64,000 bases of DNA. Origin: Porodaedalea pini. Taxonomy: Eukaryota; Basidiomycota; Agaricomycetes; Hymenochaetales; Hymenochaetaceae. The stretch spans positions 372,001 through 436,000 of the forward strand of contig NBAY01000035.1 in NCBI GenBank assembly GCA_002794775.1, in the 5' to 3' direction. Made by a program: the position numbers and the translations under genes. Below are positions 44,885 to 56,269 of the stretch, piece by piece. Every line of letters begins with the position of its first letter. Within the stretch, counting starts at the first letter, position 1. The notes beneath the pieces were generated by a model. That model did no database searches. It was not told the DNA's origin and worked only from the letters and a program-made list of their open reading frames with translations.

Positions 44885-45754
44885 ACTGCATAGCAGGCAG
44901 ACCACCTTCACCCCAGGCGATTCCGTCATCATTAAATGCATATATATCCTCCTCATCAGAGCTAGGTACGAGAGCAAGGCCTGTATCAGACGCCTTGACC
45001 CTGTCCAAATGAGTGCAGTAGCAACTACAGCGAGCTGGGATTTTGATTTTAAGAGCACTGGCAACTACTGAGGAAAGAGGGGCCACAGCATCATCTTCAT
45101 TCATTTCATTGTAGTTCTTGTCGGCAATTTCGCCCTCAACATCTGTACTGATGATTATCTGTTGTTGTTTTTCGTGCTGCTATTTCATCAGATAGGACTT
45201 TGTCTGCCTCAAGCTATGCCTCAAGGTCGTTGAGGCAAATGTTCAGGTCTGTTAGCTTGTCCAATGACAAGTTATAGGTCTTGATGGTGCATTTGCACCA
45301 TGCCTAGGAATAATAATGAGTAAAAAGTTGTAGATATAAGAATAAATAATAAATTTACCATCTGGACAATCTGCTAGCCTAATGATGAGTTCATGTAGTC
45401 AAAGACACTCATGATGGCCTTTACTGATGCATTATGAAGGACTGAGATAGAATTTGAGAATTTGACACTTTTGAGAGCAACTCCTTGTGAAAGCTGTTCC
45501 TGTTGTGTCTTCACGAGCTCCTCAAGGAAAACTTGCTTTATAATATGTTTGATGACCCTTTGAAGGCTGATGTCTGCTGGCTGGAAGATGCCTGTGCCTA
45601 TAAGAAATATGTTAGCAGTCCTTTGTCTGTGTAGTGGTATGCAGATTTTTGTATGTGAAATAATTTACAGTTAGCTGGAACAAATACCGACAAGACATAT
45701 GGATGTCTCTCTTCAAGGAAGGTCAAGAAAGCTTTGCTGAGGTGAACAGGATAT
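44885..45754 (-). pseudogene. DDE transposase relic, C-terminal part
   Basis: Reading leftward, the pieces ERHPYVLSVFVPANC, then TGIFQPADISLQRVIKHIIK, then TIKTYNLSLDKLT match the C-terminal half of the basidiomycete DDE (CENP-B/pogo-like) transposase family, where motifs like TGLFQPCDVGLQR are typical. Two introns are visible: 45668-45598 (71 bp) and 45358-45304 (55 bp). Frame breaks follow the second intron, and the tail ends near 44885 with an acidic stretch. The upstream half is missing because gypsy element 3 begins at 45755. It is inactive. Confidence 0.7.
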
Positions 45755-45933
45755 TGTCAGAACTTGAACTTTCACCCCTTCTTTTATTTTCCTTTTTACC
45801 ATTTCTTTTATTTTAATCACCCCTTCCCATTACATTTAATCATCTTTTCAATCATTTTCCACACTCCTTTCACATGACCTTCATTTGTTCCATTCCACTT
45901 GTTTATGTAATCTTAGGTAATATAGTCTCACGG
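45755..45933 (+). repeat. U3 part of the 5' LTR of element 3
   Basis: Starts TGTCAGAACTTGAACTTTC, which matches the start of family-2 LTRs (TGTTAGAACCTGAACTTTC on the minus strand of element 2), and continues to TATAGTCTCACGG, where the match stops. Confidence 0.75.
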
Positions 45934-46685
45934 TGTAACACCAACTGGTTCGTTGGGCATGGAACGAGCGGAACGCACACGATGTATGTCACAAAGTCGA
46001 AGAGCCTCGACTCAGCAATCGAGCAAAGTGGTACACCCGGATCGGCGGTGATTACCCAAACACAGAATGCACGGAATGACCGGATCGCACGCATCAGCTA
46101 CTCAGACCGACCCCGGTGCACTTATCTGTGCACATGTCCTCTCGACCCTGCCAAAGGTTCGTTCATTTGCCTTTGTCTAACGAACATGCGCCAGCCTGGC
46201 ATTGGTCGTTCCGGCTCCGTACAAAGGATCCTGAAGCTCACCAATGCTACACCAAGTCAACACACGCCATCCCCACCTTTCAGTAGTTCGGATTGTGGAG
46301 CCGCTCAAAGGAACACTCAGGAGGCTCAGTGGAAGGACAATAGAGGACTCATCTTATTTTATTTCACCTTTCATGTTTACGCAGGACACTTGTTTAGTAT
46401 TTATAGAGTGCCAAATGTTGTAGATAGGACAGCAATTCCACCCCTGAGTTTTGACGCCTAACTTTGTGTGATATCTCTCAGGACGGTCCCTAGGAACACT
46501 TTGGTGTCTTAGTGACTTGAATCGCTCACCTCGACTTCATTTTATTCATGTTGCGCTTGTTGCACTCGTTCCGTCTGTTCTGTCTTTGCCTCGTTTCTGC
46601 TTCATTCTCATTACCTTGACCTTGCTCCCCTCTCGTCTTTTATCTTCTGATTTAGTTCCGTACATTGTCTCGCCCCCTGGCATTC

Positions 46686-47099
46686 TGTTAGGCGGAAGTC
46701 CGGGAGACGACTCGGACTGGGCAGGCCTCGGCTGACTGTCGTCTGGGACGTGCTATACTCGAGCGGGAACTCGGGACACGCTGTACTCAGGCTAGGTCGT
46801 CGCAGAGGTAGGAGGATTAATACAAGTCTAAACTAATACAAGGGGGATGAGTCTCACCTAGGTCGTCGCAGAGGTAGGAGGAAAAGCAGAACAAGGAGTT
46901 CATGCGATTCCTGAGACCTTATATAGCGACGACCGTGAGACTATATTACCTAACATTACATAACGAGTGGGAATGGAACGAATGAAGGTAGTGTGGGAAT
47001 GATTGTGTAAGATGGGTAAATATAATGAAAAGGACGAATATAATAAAGGAAATGGTAAAAGGGAAATAAAAGGAAAAGGTGAAAGTTCAGGTTCTAACA
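46686..47099 (-). repeat. 3' LTR of element 2
   Basis: 414 bp. On the minus strand it begins TGTTAGAACC directly after the pol stop codon at 47102-47100. Confidence 0.95.
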
Positions 47100-50000
47100 T
47101 TACCCCCCCTTCAAGGTTGGGCGTCCCGACCAACCATGATCGCGGTCGTCAGGCTCGGTGTCGACGAAGAGCGGACGGAGTCGTTGACGAGGGATGTCGA
47201 GTTTCCGAGGTGCACCGGGATGTTTGAGGTAGAACTCAGCGATCGCCTCCTTCGCGTTCTCGCCTAAGTCCGTCTCAGGCTGCCAAGTAGGTTCATTGTA
47301 GCCGACCCACTTGACAAGGTACTGTAGTTTCCCTCGGTGCAGACGTGAGTCTAAGACTTCCTCGAGTTCGTATTCCTCCTCGTTGTCGATGATGTTTGGC
47401 GGTGGCGGCGGCGGTTGCTTCTGGCTTTCAAAGGACGGTTCGACGGCGGGTTTCAACAGGGCTTCGTTGAAGACAGGGTGGACCTTTTTCCATCGCTTCG
47501 GGAGTTTGAGCTTGTACGCGCTCGCTCCTATCTTGTTGGCAATGTCAAAGGGACCGTACCATTTGTCGGCAAGCTTCTTCGTGGGCGAATCTGTGCTGAT
47601 GTTTCGTCCATCGAGGAAGACCTTATCGCCAGCCTTGTACTCCACTGAGGCTCCTGCCGTCCGGTCATGGTAACGTTTCATGTCGTCTGCCGCTTTGACC
47701 AGGTTGTCCTTCGCGACACGATGAGTCTCCTTTATGTGTTTCGCGAATTCTTCCGCCGACATGTTGGCAGACGAGGTTCGTGTCGTGTCAAAGCTCAAGG
47801 GGTGACGTCCTGTGTTCGCGTAGAAGGGGGACATCTTCGTTGCGGAATGTTCGCGGTTATTGTACGCAAACTCTGCGAGGGGGAGCCAGTCTTTCCAGTC
47901 CGATTGGCGATGGTTCACGAAGAGCCTAAGATACTGTTCGAGCTCTTGGTTAACGCGTTCTGTCTGACCATCTGTCTGTGGGTGATACGCCGTCGACGGG
48001 TTGCCTTCGATGTGTAGGAGTTTGTACAGCTCCTTCATCATTGATGCGTCAAACTGTGTGCCTCGGTCATGGATGATCTTCTTCGGCAAGCCGTGAAGGC
48101 GGAAGACTTGGTCTCGGTACAGCTGGGCCATGCCTTCTGCCAACAGCCTTGTCGTTGTCGGGATCGCGTGCATTTGTTTCGAGAACCTGTCGACGAAGAC
48201 ACAGATTGCGTTGTGCCCTTTGGAGTCTGGGAGTTCTCCGATGAGGTCGACCGTGACGATTTCCCATGGGCCTTCCGGGATCGTGTTCGGGTGAAGTGGC
48301 CTTGATCTCGATGTTCTCAGAGCCTTCGTCCGCTGGCAACGGTCGCATCCTCGGACGTATGCTCGAACGTCGGAGAACATCGACGCCCACCAGAAGTCTC
48401 GACGTACCAGTTCGACCGTTTTTGACGATCCGGGATGTCCTGCCAGGGTCGAGTCGTGGCATTCCCGTAAAACTGCTTCCTTCATCGTCGACGGCACGTA
48501 CACCTTGCCTTTCATCCGCCACAGCCCGTCGGCCTTCGTCATTCCTGTTGGTCTTTCCAACTCGTCCTGCGCCCTCTGCGCTTCACCCACTCGTTCCAAC
48601 ACTTCCTCACGCGACGTCCTCACCACTCCACGGTTCAGCCACTTGTCCTTGATGAACACGACGTCATCGTTGTCATCCTTTCCCTCATCGTAGCCTGCTT
48701 TGCGTGACAGTAGGTCCGCCTTGCCCATCGTCTTCCCCGACTTGTGCTCGAGGTGGAAGTCGAATTCCTCGAGTTCTGTCCGCCAGCGAGCTTGTCGATA
48801 GCTCAGTTTCTGTGCCGACCTGAAGTAGGTGAGGTTGGCATGGTCGGACCAGATCTCGATCTTGTGGCGAGCGCCCAGGAGGTATTGACGCCATTCCTTG
48901 AGTGCCGAGACGATTGCGAGCATTTCCTTGTCGTAGATCTCGTAGTTTCATTCGGCCGGTAGGAGCGCTTCTGACCTATAGGCGATTATCCTCCACTTGC
49001 TTTCCTGTTTCTGCAATAGCACGCCTCCGAGTGCGAAGTTCGACGAGTCCGCCTCAACGCGGAAAGGGCCCTCGTCGTTGGCGATGGCCAGGACTGGAGG
49101 TGAGCAGAGACGTCGTCTCAGCTCCTCGAACGCCTCCTGCTGTTCGGTCTCCCATGCCCAGTCCTTCTTGCCCGTCAGTGACGTCAGCGGATGGACCACC
49201 TTGCTGTAGTCCTTGATGAACCGTCGTAGCCAATTACCCATGCCGAGGAACTGTTGTAGCTCCTTGAGGTTTCGTGGGACTGGCCAGTTTGCAATCGCCT
49301 CCGTCTTTGCCGGGTCCGCCTTGATCTCGCCGTTGCCGATGATGTGACCGAGATACTTAACGACCTTGGCATCGAATTCGCACTTTTCCGGTTTCAAGTA
49401 CAGGCCGTTTTCCCGGAGGATCTGAAGTACGCGCCTCGACGTGTCGATGTGCTCCTCAATGGTTTCTGAGAGGATCAGTATGTCGTCGAGGTATACGATG
49501 ATCAAGTTTGCGTAGATCAGTTCTTTGAAGATGTGGTTGACGAACGCTTGGAACGTCGCCGGCGCATTACAAAGGCCGAAAAACATGACTGTTGGCTCGA
49601 AGAGGCCCATGTTCGTGCGAAATGCTGCCTTCCACTCGTCGCCTTCGCGGATCCGGACGTTGTAGTACCCCCAGCGAAGGTCAAGCTTAGTGATGTACTT
49701 CGCCTTCTTGACCTTATCAACAAGTTCGTCGATGAGAGGGAGGGGGTACTTATTCTTGATCGTGCCGTCGTTGAGTTTGCGGTAATCCTGGATCGGGCGT
49801 AGCGATTTGTCGGCCTTCTTTATGAAGAAGAAAGGCGACGCCATGGGTGATATCGACCGTCGGATGCGACCTGACTTTAGATTTTCATCGAGGAAGTCCT
49901 TGAGCGACTGCTGCTCAGTCGGCGTGAGCGGGTAGATCTTACAGTCGCTTGGTTTGAAGTCGGGCTTCAAGTCGATGACGTGGTCCCAGGGGCGATGTTC

Positions 50001-50725
50001 TGGTAGCTTTTCAAAACCTTTTTCGCTAAACACATCGGCGTAGTCGTTGAGGTATGCGGGCCAGGACGTCTTGTCCATTCGCATCTCTCTCACCCCCTTC
50101 GTTTCTTCCACTGCTCTCCACACCTTCCGCATGCCTTCCTCCACATTCCTCTCTACCACACATTCACTCGGGCAACGTGTAAAGTCGAGTATTCCCGTTT
50201 TCCAGTCGACTTCCGGGTTGTGTCGACGAAGCCAGTCATATCCTAGAAAGATGTTGGACGATGCCAGTGAGGTCACCGCCAGGACGATCTGTTCTTTATG
50301 GTGACCGATCGTAAGTTCGACGTCGACGTACTCCTCGATCAATCCGGCTTCGTTGTGTGTGCCGTCGGCGTTGAGTACCGCAAGGGGTCGAATATAACGC
50401 TTCGTCTCCAGTCCGTACCGTTCGACGAACCTTACATCAATGCACGATCCTGTACATCCCGAATCTACGAGTGCGTGTGCGTCCACCTCCCTCACTTCAC
50501 CTTCCATTCTGTGTCCGACGTTCAGGAGAAGGTCCAGCTGGCGTCCGCCAGTTCCTCTCATGAATAGCTGCTCATATCCCTCCCTTTCTTTCACACCGGT
50601 AGAGACTTCGTAATCGGGAAAACCATCAACGTCGTTCGCATCTACGTATTGTACAAACGGTTGGTTATATTTTAGCGGATCCGGATTCGAAGTCTCTTGT
50701 TCTTCTTGGTCAGTCGCCCCGATGG
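47100..50725 (-). CDS. pol: Pol polyprotein of element 2, one in-frame TGA
   Basis: Reading leftward in the -1 frame relative to gag. Domains: aspartic protease (LVDSGCTGS), reverse transcriptase (VYLDDIL), RNase H, integrase with HHCC finger and D,D,E core, and a chromodomain (YLVKWVGYNEPTWQPE). The frame opens at the end of gag without an ATG. The TGA at 48950-48948 falls inside RNase H, between VEADSS and YDKEMLA, and would cut off RNase H, integrase and chromodomain unless it is read through. The rest of the frame is open, about 1,200 codons. The stop codon TAA touches the 3' LTR, and the polypurine run (about 47103-47113) lies in the last codons. Confidence 0.85.
48948..48950 (-). other. 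In-frame TGA shared by three family-2 copies
   Basis: The codon context is GAA TGA AAC. The same TGA sits at 58107-58105 in element 4 and at 63432-63434 in element 3. Family 1 has CGC (Arg) at the same place. Confidence 0.85.
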
Positions 50726-51808
50726 TTACGCCTGACCACTCGCAAAACCCTGCGAGTCGACGACCTCTTCGTCATTATCTCCTTCCTCCACATAGTCCTC
50801 CACCGTCGACCTCCGAGTGTCTACGACTTCCTCGAAGGCCGATTCCTTCATCGCGCCGAGCTCGTCCGCGAGGATGCGGCGTTCGCCTGGTGCCATTAGT
50901 TCCAGCATGCGCTGGATGATCGGCTTCCCCTGCGGGCACTTGTCCTTGAAATGGCCCAGCCCGCCGCAGATCCAGCACGCGCGTCGTCGTTGCGCCTCAT
51001 TCATTGAGACGTCCATCGGTTGACCAGCGCCTCCAAAGGTGACGCCGGTCGCGTCGCGTCTGTCGACGTGAGGGGCCGCTACCTGACGGCGAGCCGGGGG
51101 TCCTTGTTGTTGTTGCGGGCGAGGCTGAGGTATGAACGGGCGACCTCGTTGGATTGCGCGGATCTGTTGTTCGCCTCGATCGATCTCGATGGCCTTGTTC
51201 TTCCAGTCCTCGTACTTCGTCGGAACCGGCGTTGATCTCAGGACTCCACGCACTACTTCGATATTCATGGCGCGTTTGAGACGATCACAGATGATGCCGT
51301 TGTCCTTCAGTTCCGCACGTTTGATGATGACGTCGAGCTGTTGGAAGAACTTGTCTGCGGTGAGGTCCTTCTGAACCTTCTCCCGGAATTCCTTCAGCGC
51401 CGCCTCCTTGCGATTCGGGTCGTCGAATGAGGCGTCGAGTCGTTCCTGGAATCTCTCCCAGCTGTCGGTGAATGTGACAATTCCCGACATTGTCGACTCC
51501 TCGACGTAGTTCTGCGCCCACGTCGCCGCATTACCACCCTTCAGGTAAGAGAGAGCTACATAAATTCTACTCTCCGACGTAGGGTATCGGTTCGGGTTCG
51601 CGGATACAAAAAGAAGGACTTCTCGTCTGAAGTCGAGGTAGTCGTCGCCACCAGTGAACTCACGTGGTCGGGCGACGTCTATGTTGGGGGTCGGGGGGTT
51701 AGTGGCCGCGACCGGTGCTGGGGCGTTGTTCGCCTGATGGGTGAAGGCACTCGCAACGATGGCCGCGATCTGTGCCATTTGCTGTTGGCTAAAACCTTCT
51801 GTTGACAT
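50726..51808 (-). CDS. gag: Gag polyprotein of element 2
   Basis: 360 residues from the ATG at 51808. The capsid-like region spans about residues 45-220. A zinc knuckle C-x2-C-x4-H-x4-C (CWICGGLGHFKDKC) lies near 281-294, followed by an acidic tail. The frame is open for a further ~130 codons upstream of this ATG, with a segment (HDIWWSEIRRGWYSS) conserved in elements 3 and 4. So the real N-terminus is probably upstream and reached by splicing, a frameshift or a non-AUG start. Confidence 0.85.
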   Translation of the reverse strand: MSTEGFSQQQMAQIAAIVASAFTHQANNAPAPVAATNPPTPNIDVARPREFTGGDDYLDFRREVLLFVSANPNRYPTSESRIYVALSYLKGGNAATWAQNYVEESTMSGIVTFTDSWERFQERLDASFDDPNRKEAALKEFREKVQKDLTADKFFQQLDVIIKRAELKDNGIICDRLKRAMNIEVVRGVLRSTPVPTKYEDWKNKAIEIDRGEQQIRAIQRGRPFIPQPRPQQQQGPPARRQVAAPHVDRRDATGVTFGGAGQPMDVSMNEAQRRRACWICGGLGHFKDKCPQGKPIIQRMLELMAPGERRILADELGAMKESAFEEVVDTRRSTVEDYVEEGDNDEEVVDSQGFASGQA

Positions 51809-52506
51809 CGCGGGTTCGGGTGCGGGTGTCGAAGGTTCTGGAGGAGTTGGCGGTGAGGGGTCTCTGTTGGTTTCGCGGTAAGGACCCGGGGTCGGTGGTA
51901 GGTTGATCGTAGACGTTGACGGTGCAGGTGACGACGGAGCGGCTGGGGGCCACCTTGCTCTCCTCCCTCGTTCGTCTGATGAATACCAGCCGCGCCGGAT
52001 TTCACTCCACCAGATGTCGTGAGTGACACCGCTATTATTGGTCGCGACGTAACCTGGTCGGTCTGGATCCCAACGGGCTGAAGCAGGAAGGGCCCGTTGC
52101 TGTTCGTCGGTGAGATCTATCTTGACGTCGGCGGAGGAACAGGGATCGGTTGTGCGTTCGATCCGGGGTTACGCCAACGTTGAGCGGGTTCGTCAGCGAA
52201 GTTGATGACGAGGCGGTAGGATCCGAGCAAGATTACAAACGAGATTGTCGTCGAGGTTTGAACTCGTCTTGTTACCCACGTCCACGTTAGGTGCGCGCTC
52301 CACCAGAGGCTAACTCGTAAAGCCAGGGTCGGGAAATGTCGGTTGATATGATTATGTAATACACGAACGTCCGAAAACGTTCGGGCAGGGTTGAGGGTTG
52401 TCGTTTAGGGGGTTTACACGTCAAGTCCGTCGAGGGGAGCGCTCCTCTAGACTGAGTGAAGGCGAGTCGACAGCGACGACGTACGCTGGGGATGAGCCTG
52501 GGTGAG
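51809..52506 (-). other. Leader of element 2 with conserved coding-like sequence
   Basis: Between the primer site and the gag ATG. Two consecutive protein-like stretches occur in different frames: LGSYRLVINFADEPAQRW in one, and the gag-frame extension in another. Both are recognisable in elements 3 and 4 with the frame break at the same place. Confidence 0.55.
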
Positions 52507-52517
52507 GTTCTGCTTTT
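52507..52517 (-). other. Primer binding site of element 2, self-primer type
   Basis: On the minus strand AAAAGCAGAAC lies one base inside the 5' LTR. It pairs over 11 nt with GTTCTGCTTTT in the R region of the LTR (52725-52715), whose start is 33 bp after the first T of a minus-strand TATATAA box (52758-52752). Confidence 0.65.
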
Positions 52518-52518
52518 A

Positions 52519-52932
52519 TGTTAGGCGGAAGTCCGGGAGACGACTCGGACTGGGCAGGCCTCGGCTGACTGTTGTCTGGGACGTGCTATACTCGAGCGGG
52601 AACTCGGGACACGCTGTACTCAGGCTAGGTCGTCGCAGAGGTAGGAGGATTAATACAAGTCTAAACTAATACAAGGGGGATGAGTCTCACCTAGGTCGTC
52701 GCAGAGGTAGGAGGAAAAGCAGAACAAGGAGTTCATGCGATTCCTGAGACCTTATATAGCGACGACCGTGAGACTATATTACCTAACATTACATAACGAG
52801 TGGGAATGGAACGAATGAAGGTAGTGTGGGAATGATTGTGTAAGATGGGTAAATATAATGAAAAGGACGAATATAATAAAGGAAATGGTAAAAGGGAAAT
52901 AAAAGGAAAAGGTGAAAGTTCAGGTTCTAACA
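52519..52932 (-). repeat. 5' LTR of element 2
   Basis: 414 bp, flanked on the right by CATTC. Carries the TATATAA box at 52758-52752 on the minus strand. Confidence 0.95.
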
Positions 52933-53286
52933 CATTCCAGACAACATCCTGTTAAGCACAGGGACCAGCTGTCCATTCCGAGGACAATCCCGCTCTGAGA
53001 AGTCGCACTAGTGTTAGCACATCTCCATGTCTTCTGACACAGCCACCGACAATCCCCCACACATCTTGAGCGCTCCGTCGGTGCTATGCTTTGAACGCTT
53101 CCCTACTAGCACACTCTCCCAATTCTGTTACTCCTGACACACCGGAACGCACGCAACTCAAATCCTTCAATCCGGAACCCACAGAACTCAACCAGAACGA
53201 GGGCATTGACCCACTAGACACGTCTCCCTTGAACTCAATCATCTGATTCCCTTTTACTAACAACCGGAACTCAGTATTTTCAACAG

Positions 53287-53555
53287 TTGTTGCTATAAGA
53301 GGTCTCAGGAATCACATGAACTCCTTGTTCTGCTTTTCCTCTTACCTCCACGACGACCTAGGTGAGACTCATCCCCCTTGTATTAGTCTAGACTTGTATT
53401 AATCCTCTTACCTCCACAATGACCTAGTCTGAGTAAACCAGCCACCTGAACTTCGTGTTCGAGATACGGCCCATCCCAGACAATGTCACCGTCACCGTCA
53501 GGTGCCACACGTTGAGGTTGCCTAGTCTGAGTTCCACCCAGACTTCTGCCTAACA
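53287..53555 (+). repeat. R-U5 part of the 5' LTR of element 3
   Basis: Matches the family-2 LTR from the TATA region (TGCTATAAGAGGTCTC here) to its end CTAACA. The R motif GTTCTGCTTTT lies at 53327-53337 and the primer site AAAAGCAGAAC at 53557-53567. Confidence 0.8.
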
Positions 53556-54335
53556 TAAAAGCAGAACCCCACCCAGGCTCATCCCCAGCATATGTTGTTG
53601 CTGTTGACTCGCCTTCACTCAGTCTAGAGGAGTGCTCCCCTCAATGGGCTTGGCATGTAAACCCCCTAAACGACAACCCTCAACCCTGCCTGGATGGTTT
53701 CAGATGTTTGTGTATTACATAAAACTTTCCAACCAACTTTTCCCGACCCTTACCACATTTGGACACCAACTTGACCTTGGACAGGTTGATGTCTCAATTG
53801 GGAAACCCTCTCCCACCCTGGCACTCTGAATTAGCTTCTGGTGGAGCACACATCTGACGTGGACATGGATAACCAGATGAGTACAAGCATCTACAGCAAT
53901 ATTGTTTGTGATCTCACTCGGCTCCTACTGCCTTGTCATCAACTTCGCTGATGAACCCATTCAACGTTGGCATAATCCCAGATCAAACGAACAACCGATC
54001 CCTGTTCCTCCGCCACCGTCGAGATAGATATCACTGAGGAACAGCATTGGGCTCTCCCTGCATCAGCACGTTGGGACCCAGAATGACCAGGATACGTCAT
54101 GACCAACAATAGCGATGTTGCATACGACATCTGGTGGAGTGATATCCGGCACAGCTGGTATTTGACGAATGAAGAAGAAAGGAGAGCTAGGTGGCCCCCA
54201 GCTGTTCCATTGTCGCCCACACTGTCAATGTCTACCGTCACCTTACCACCAGTCCCAGGTCCTTACCATGAGACCTGTAGGGATCCATCACCACCAACCT
54301 CCCCTGAACCTTTGACGCCTACACCCAAACCAGTG
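53556..54335 (+). other. Leader of element 3
   Basis: Primer site, then the same two protein-like stretches as in element 2 (LVINFADEPIQRW, then YDIWWSDIRHSWY), ending at the gag ATG at 54336. Confidence 0.6.
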
Positions 54336-55400
54336 ATGTCAACAGGAGGTTTCAGCCAACAACAGCTGGAACAAATCATGGCCATTGTCACAGATGCTTT
54401 CACCCACCAAGCGACACACACCCCTGCCACTCAAGGCCCCTCAATTGATATTGCCTGACCGTGCGAATTTGCTGGTGGCAACGACTACCTCAACTTCAGA
54501 TGTGAAGTCACTCTCTTTGTCTCGGTGAACCCCATGAAGTACCCCTTGTCGTTGAGCAAGATCTACCTCACCCTCTCATACCTCAAGGGTGGCAATGCAT
54601 TGATGTGGGCACAGAACTACATCGAGGAATTCACAATGAATGGTGTCGTGAGTTTCACGGACAGCTGGACCAGGTTCCAGGAATGGCTGGACGCCTTGTT
54701 CAATGATCCAAATTGGAAAGAGAAAGCCTTGGCGCTCTTCTGAACCCAAGTCCAGAAGGACCTCTCTGCTGATGAGTTCTTCCAGAAGCTCAACATGATC
54801 ATCATGATAGCAGGTTTGATGGACAATGCCATCATCTGCAACTGCCTGAAGCGTGCGATGAACATCAAGGTGGTCCATGGAGTGTTGAGGTCGATGCCAG
54901 TCCCAATGACGTACGATGACTGGAAGAAGAAGGCAATTGAGATCGATCATGGTGAACAACAGATCCGAGCTATCCAACGAGGTTGTGCATTTCTGCCCCC
55001 ACCACACCTGCAGCAGCAGCAGGCACTGCCTCCTCGCCGTCTGACCGCAGCCCCCCACGTCAACAAGCGTGATGCGACTGGAGTCACCTTTGGAGGCGCA
55101 GGGCAGCCGATGGACGTCTCAATGAACGAGGCACAACAATGATGGGCATGCTGGATCTGTGGCCAGCTGGGTCACTTTAAGGATAAGTGCCCACAGGGGA
55201 AGGCGATCGTGCAGCACATGCTGCAGATGATGGCGCCTGGTGAGCGTCACCTCCTTGCTGACAAACTGGGCATGATGAAAGAATCAGCCTTCAAGAAAGT
55301 CATAGACACTCAGAGGATGATGGTGGAGGACTATGTGGAGGAAGAAGGTGATGACGAAGAGGTCGTCGACTCACAGGATTTTGCGAGTGGTCAGGCATAG
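54336..55400 (+). pseudogene. gag: Gag relic of element 3
   Basis: Starts MSTGGFSQQQL. Stops interrupt it after residue ~40 (a TGA where element 2 has an Arg-coding CGA-type codon), in the capsid region near 54741, and just before the zinc knuckle at 55140, whose CWICGQLGHFKDKC is still readable. The changes against element 2 are mostly C-to-T and G-to-A. Confidence 0.85.
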
Positions 55401-55840
55401 CCATCAGGGCAACTGACCGAGAAGAACAAGGGACTTCAGATTCAGACTCGATAAAATATAGTCAACTGTCTGTACAATACCTAGATGCAAATGACGCTGA
55501 TGACTTTTCCGATTATGAAGTTCCCACTGGTGTGAATGAGGATAGCGAGTATGAGCAGCTGTTTGTGAGGGGAACTGGCAGACGCCAGCTGGACCTCCTC
55601 TTGAACATCAGACACAGTGTGGAGGGTGAAGTGAGAGGGGTGGATGCACATGCCCTCATGGACTTGGGGTGTATGGGATCATGCATCAATGTAAGGTTTG
55701 TCAAATGATACAGGCTAGAGACCAGGTGCTACATCAGACCCCTCACAGTGCTCAATGCAGACAGCATGCATAATGAGGCTAGCTTGATCGAGAAATACGT
55801 CGACATCAAGCTCATGATTGGACACCATAAGGAAAGAATC
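55401..55840 (+). pseudogene. pol: Pol relic of element 3, first part
   Basis: N-terminal region and start of the protease. The catalytic DSG motif is altered here to LG (LMDLGCMGS), and a TGA follows at about 55708. Cut at 55840 by element 4; bases 55836-55840 (GAATC) are the target copy. Confidence 0.8.
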
Positions 55841-56256
55841 TGTTAGGTGGGAGTCCGGGAGACAACTCAGACTGGGCAGGCCTCGACTGACTATCGTCTG
55901 GGACGTGCTATACTCGAGCGGGGACTCAGGACATGCTATGCTCAGGCTAGGTCATCGTGGAGGTAAGAGGATTAATACAAGTCTAAACTAATACAAGGGG
56001 GACAAGTCTCACCTAGGTCGTCGCGGAGGTAAGAGGAAAAGCAGAACAAGGAGTTCATGTGATTCCTGAGACCTTATATAGCAATGACCATGAGACTATA
56101 TTACCTAATGTTACATAAATGAACGGAATAGAACGAATGAAGGTCATGTGAAGGGGTGGTGGGAAATGATTGAAAAGACAATTAAATATGGTGAAAAGGA
56201 GCAATTAAAAGAAAAGAAGTGATAAAAGGGGAAATAAAAGAGTTCGAGTCCTAACA
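55841..56256 (-). repeat. 3' LTR of element 4
   Basis: 416 bp, TGTTAG to CTAACA as written on the plus strand. Confidence 0.9.
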
Positions 56257-56269
56257 TTACCCTCCCCTC

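Larger units (their letters stand above)
46686..52932 (-). mobile_element. Young gypsy chromovirus, family 2 (element 2)
   Basis: A 6,247-bp element has two 414-bp LTRs that differ at one position that I saw (GTCGTC against GTTGTC). It is flanked by the 5-bp duplication CATTC (46681-46685 and 52933-52937). It codes leftward for Gag (51808-50726) and Pol (to 47100). Pol has a single in-frame TGA at 48950-48948. It has a self-primer site like element 1. It looks recently inserted. Confidence 0.95.
45934..53282 (+). mobile_element. Possible 1.1-kb solo LTR, itself split by gypsy element 2
   Basis: Sequence between the two halves of the element 3 LTR, without element 2 and one of its target copies, is about 1,097 bp. 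It starts TGTAACACC and ends TTTTCA, with ACGG before it and ACAG after it, which fits a 4-bp duplication with one G-to-A change. It has no similarity that I can see to the gypsy LTRs here. It may be a solo LTR of another family. The parts are 45934-46685 and 52938-53282. Confidence 0.4.

Noticed and set aside
52951..53555. A 605-bp LTR starting TGTTAAGCAC
   Set aside because: The matching U3 of this LTR is at 45755-45933, so the start at 52951 is better explained as part of the inserted 1.1-kb sequence.
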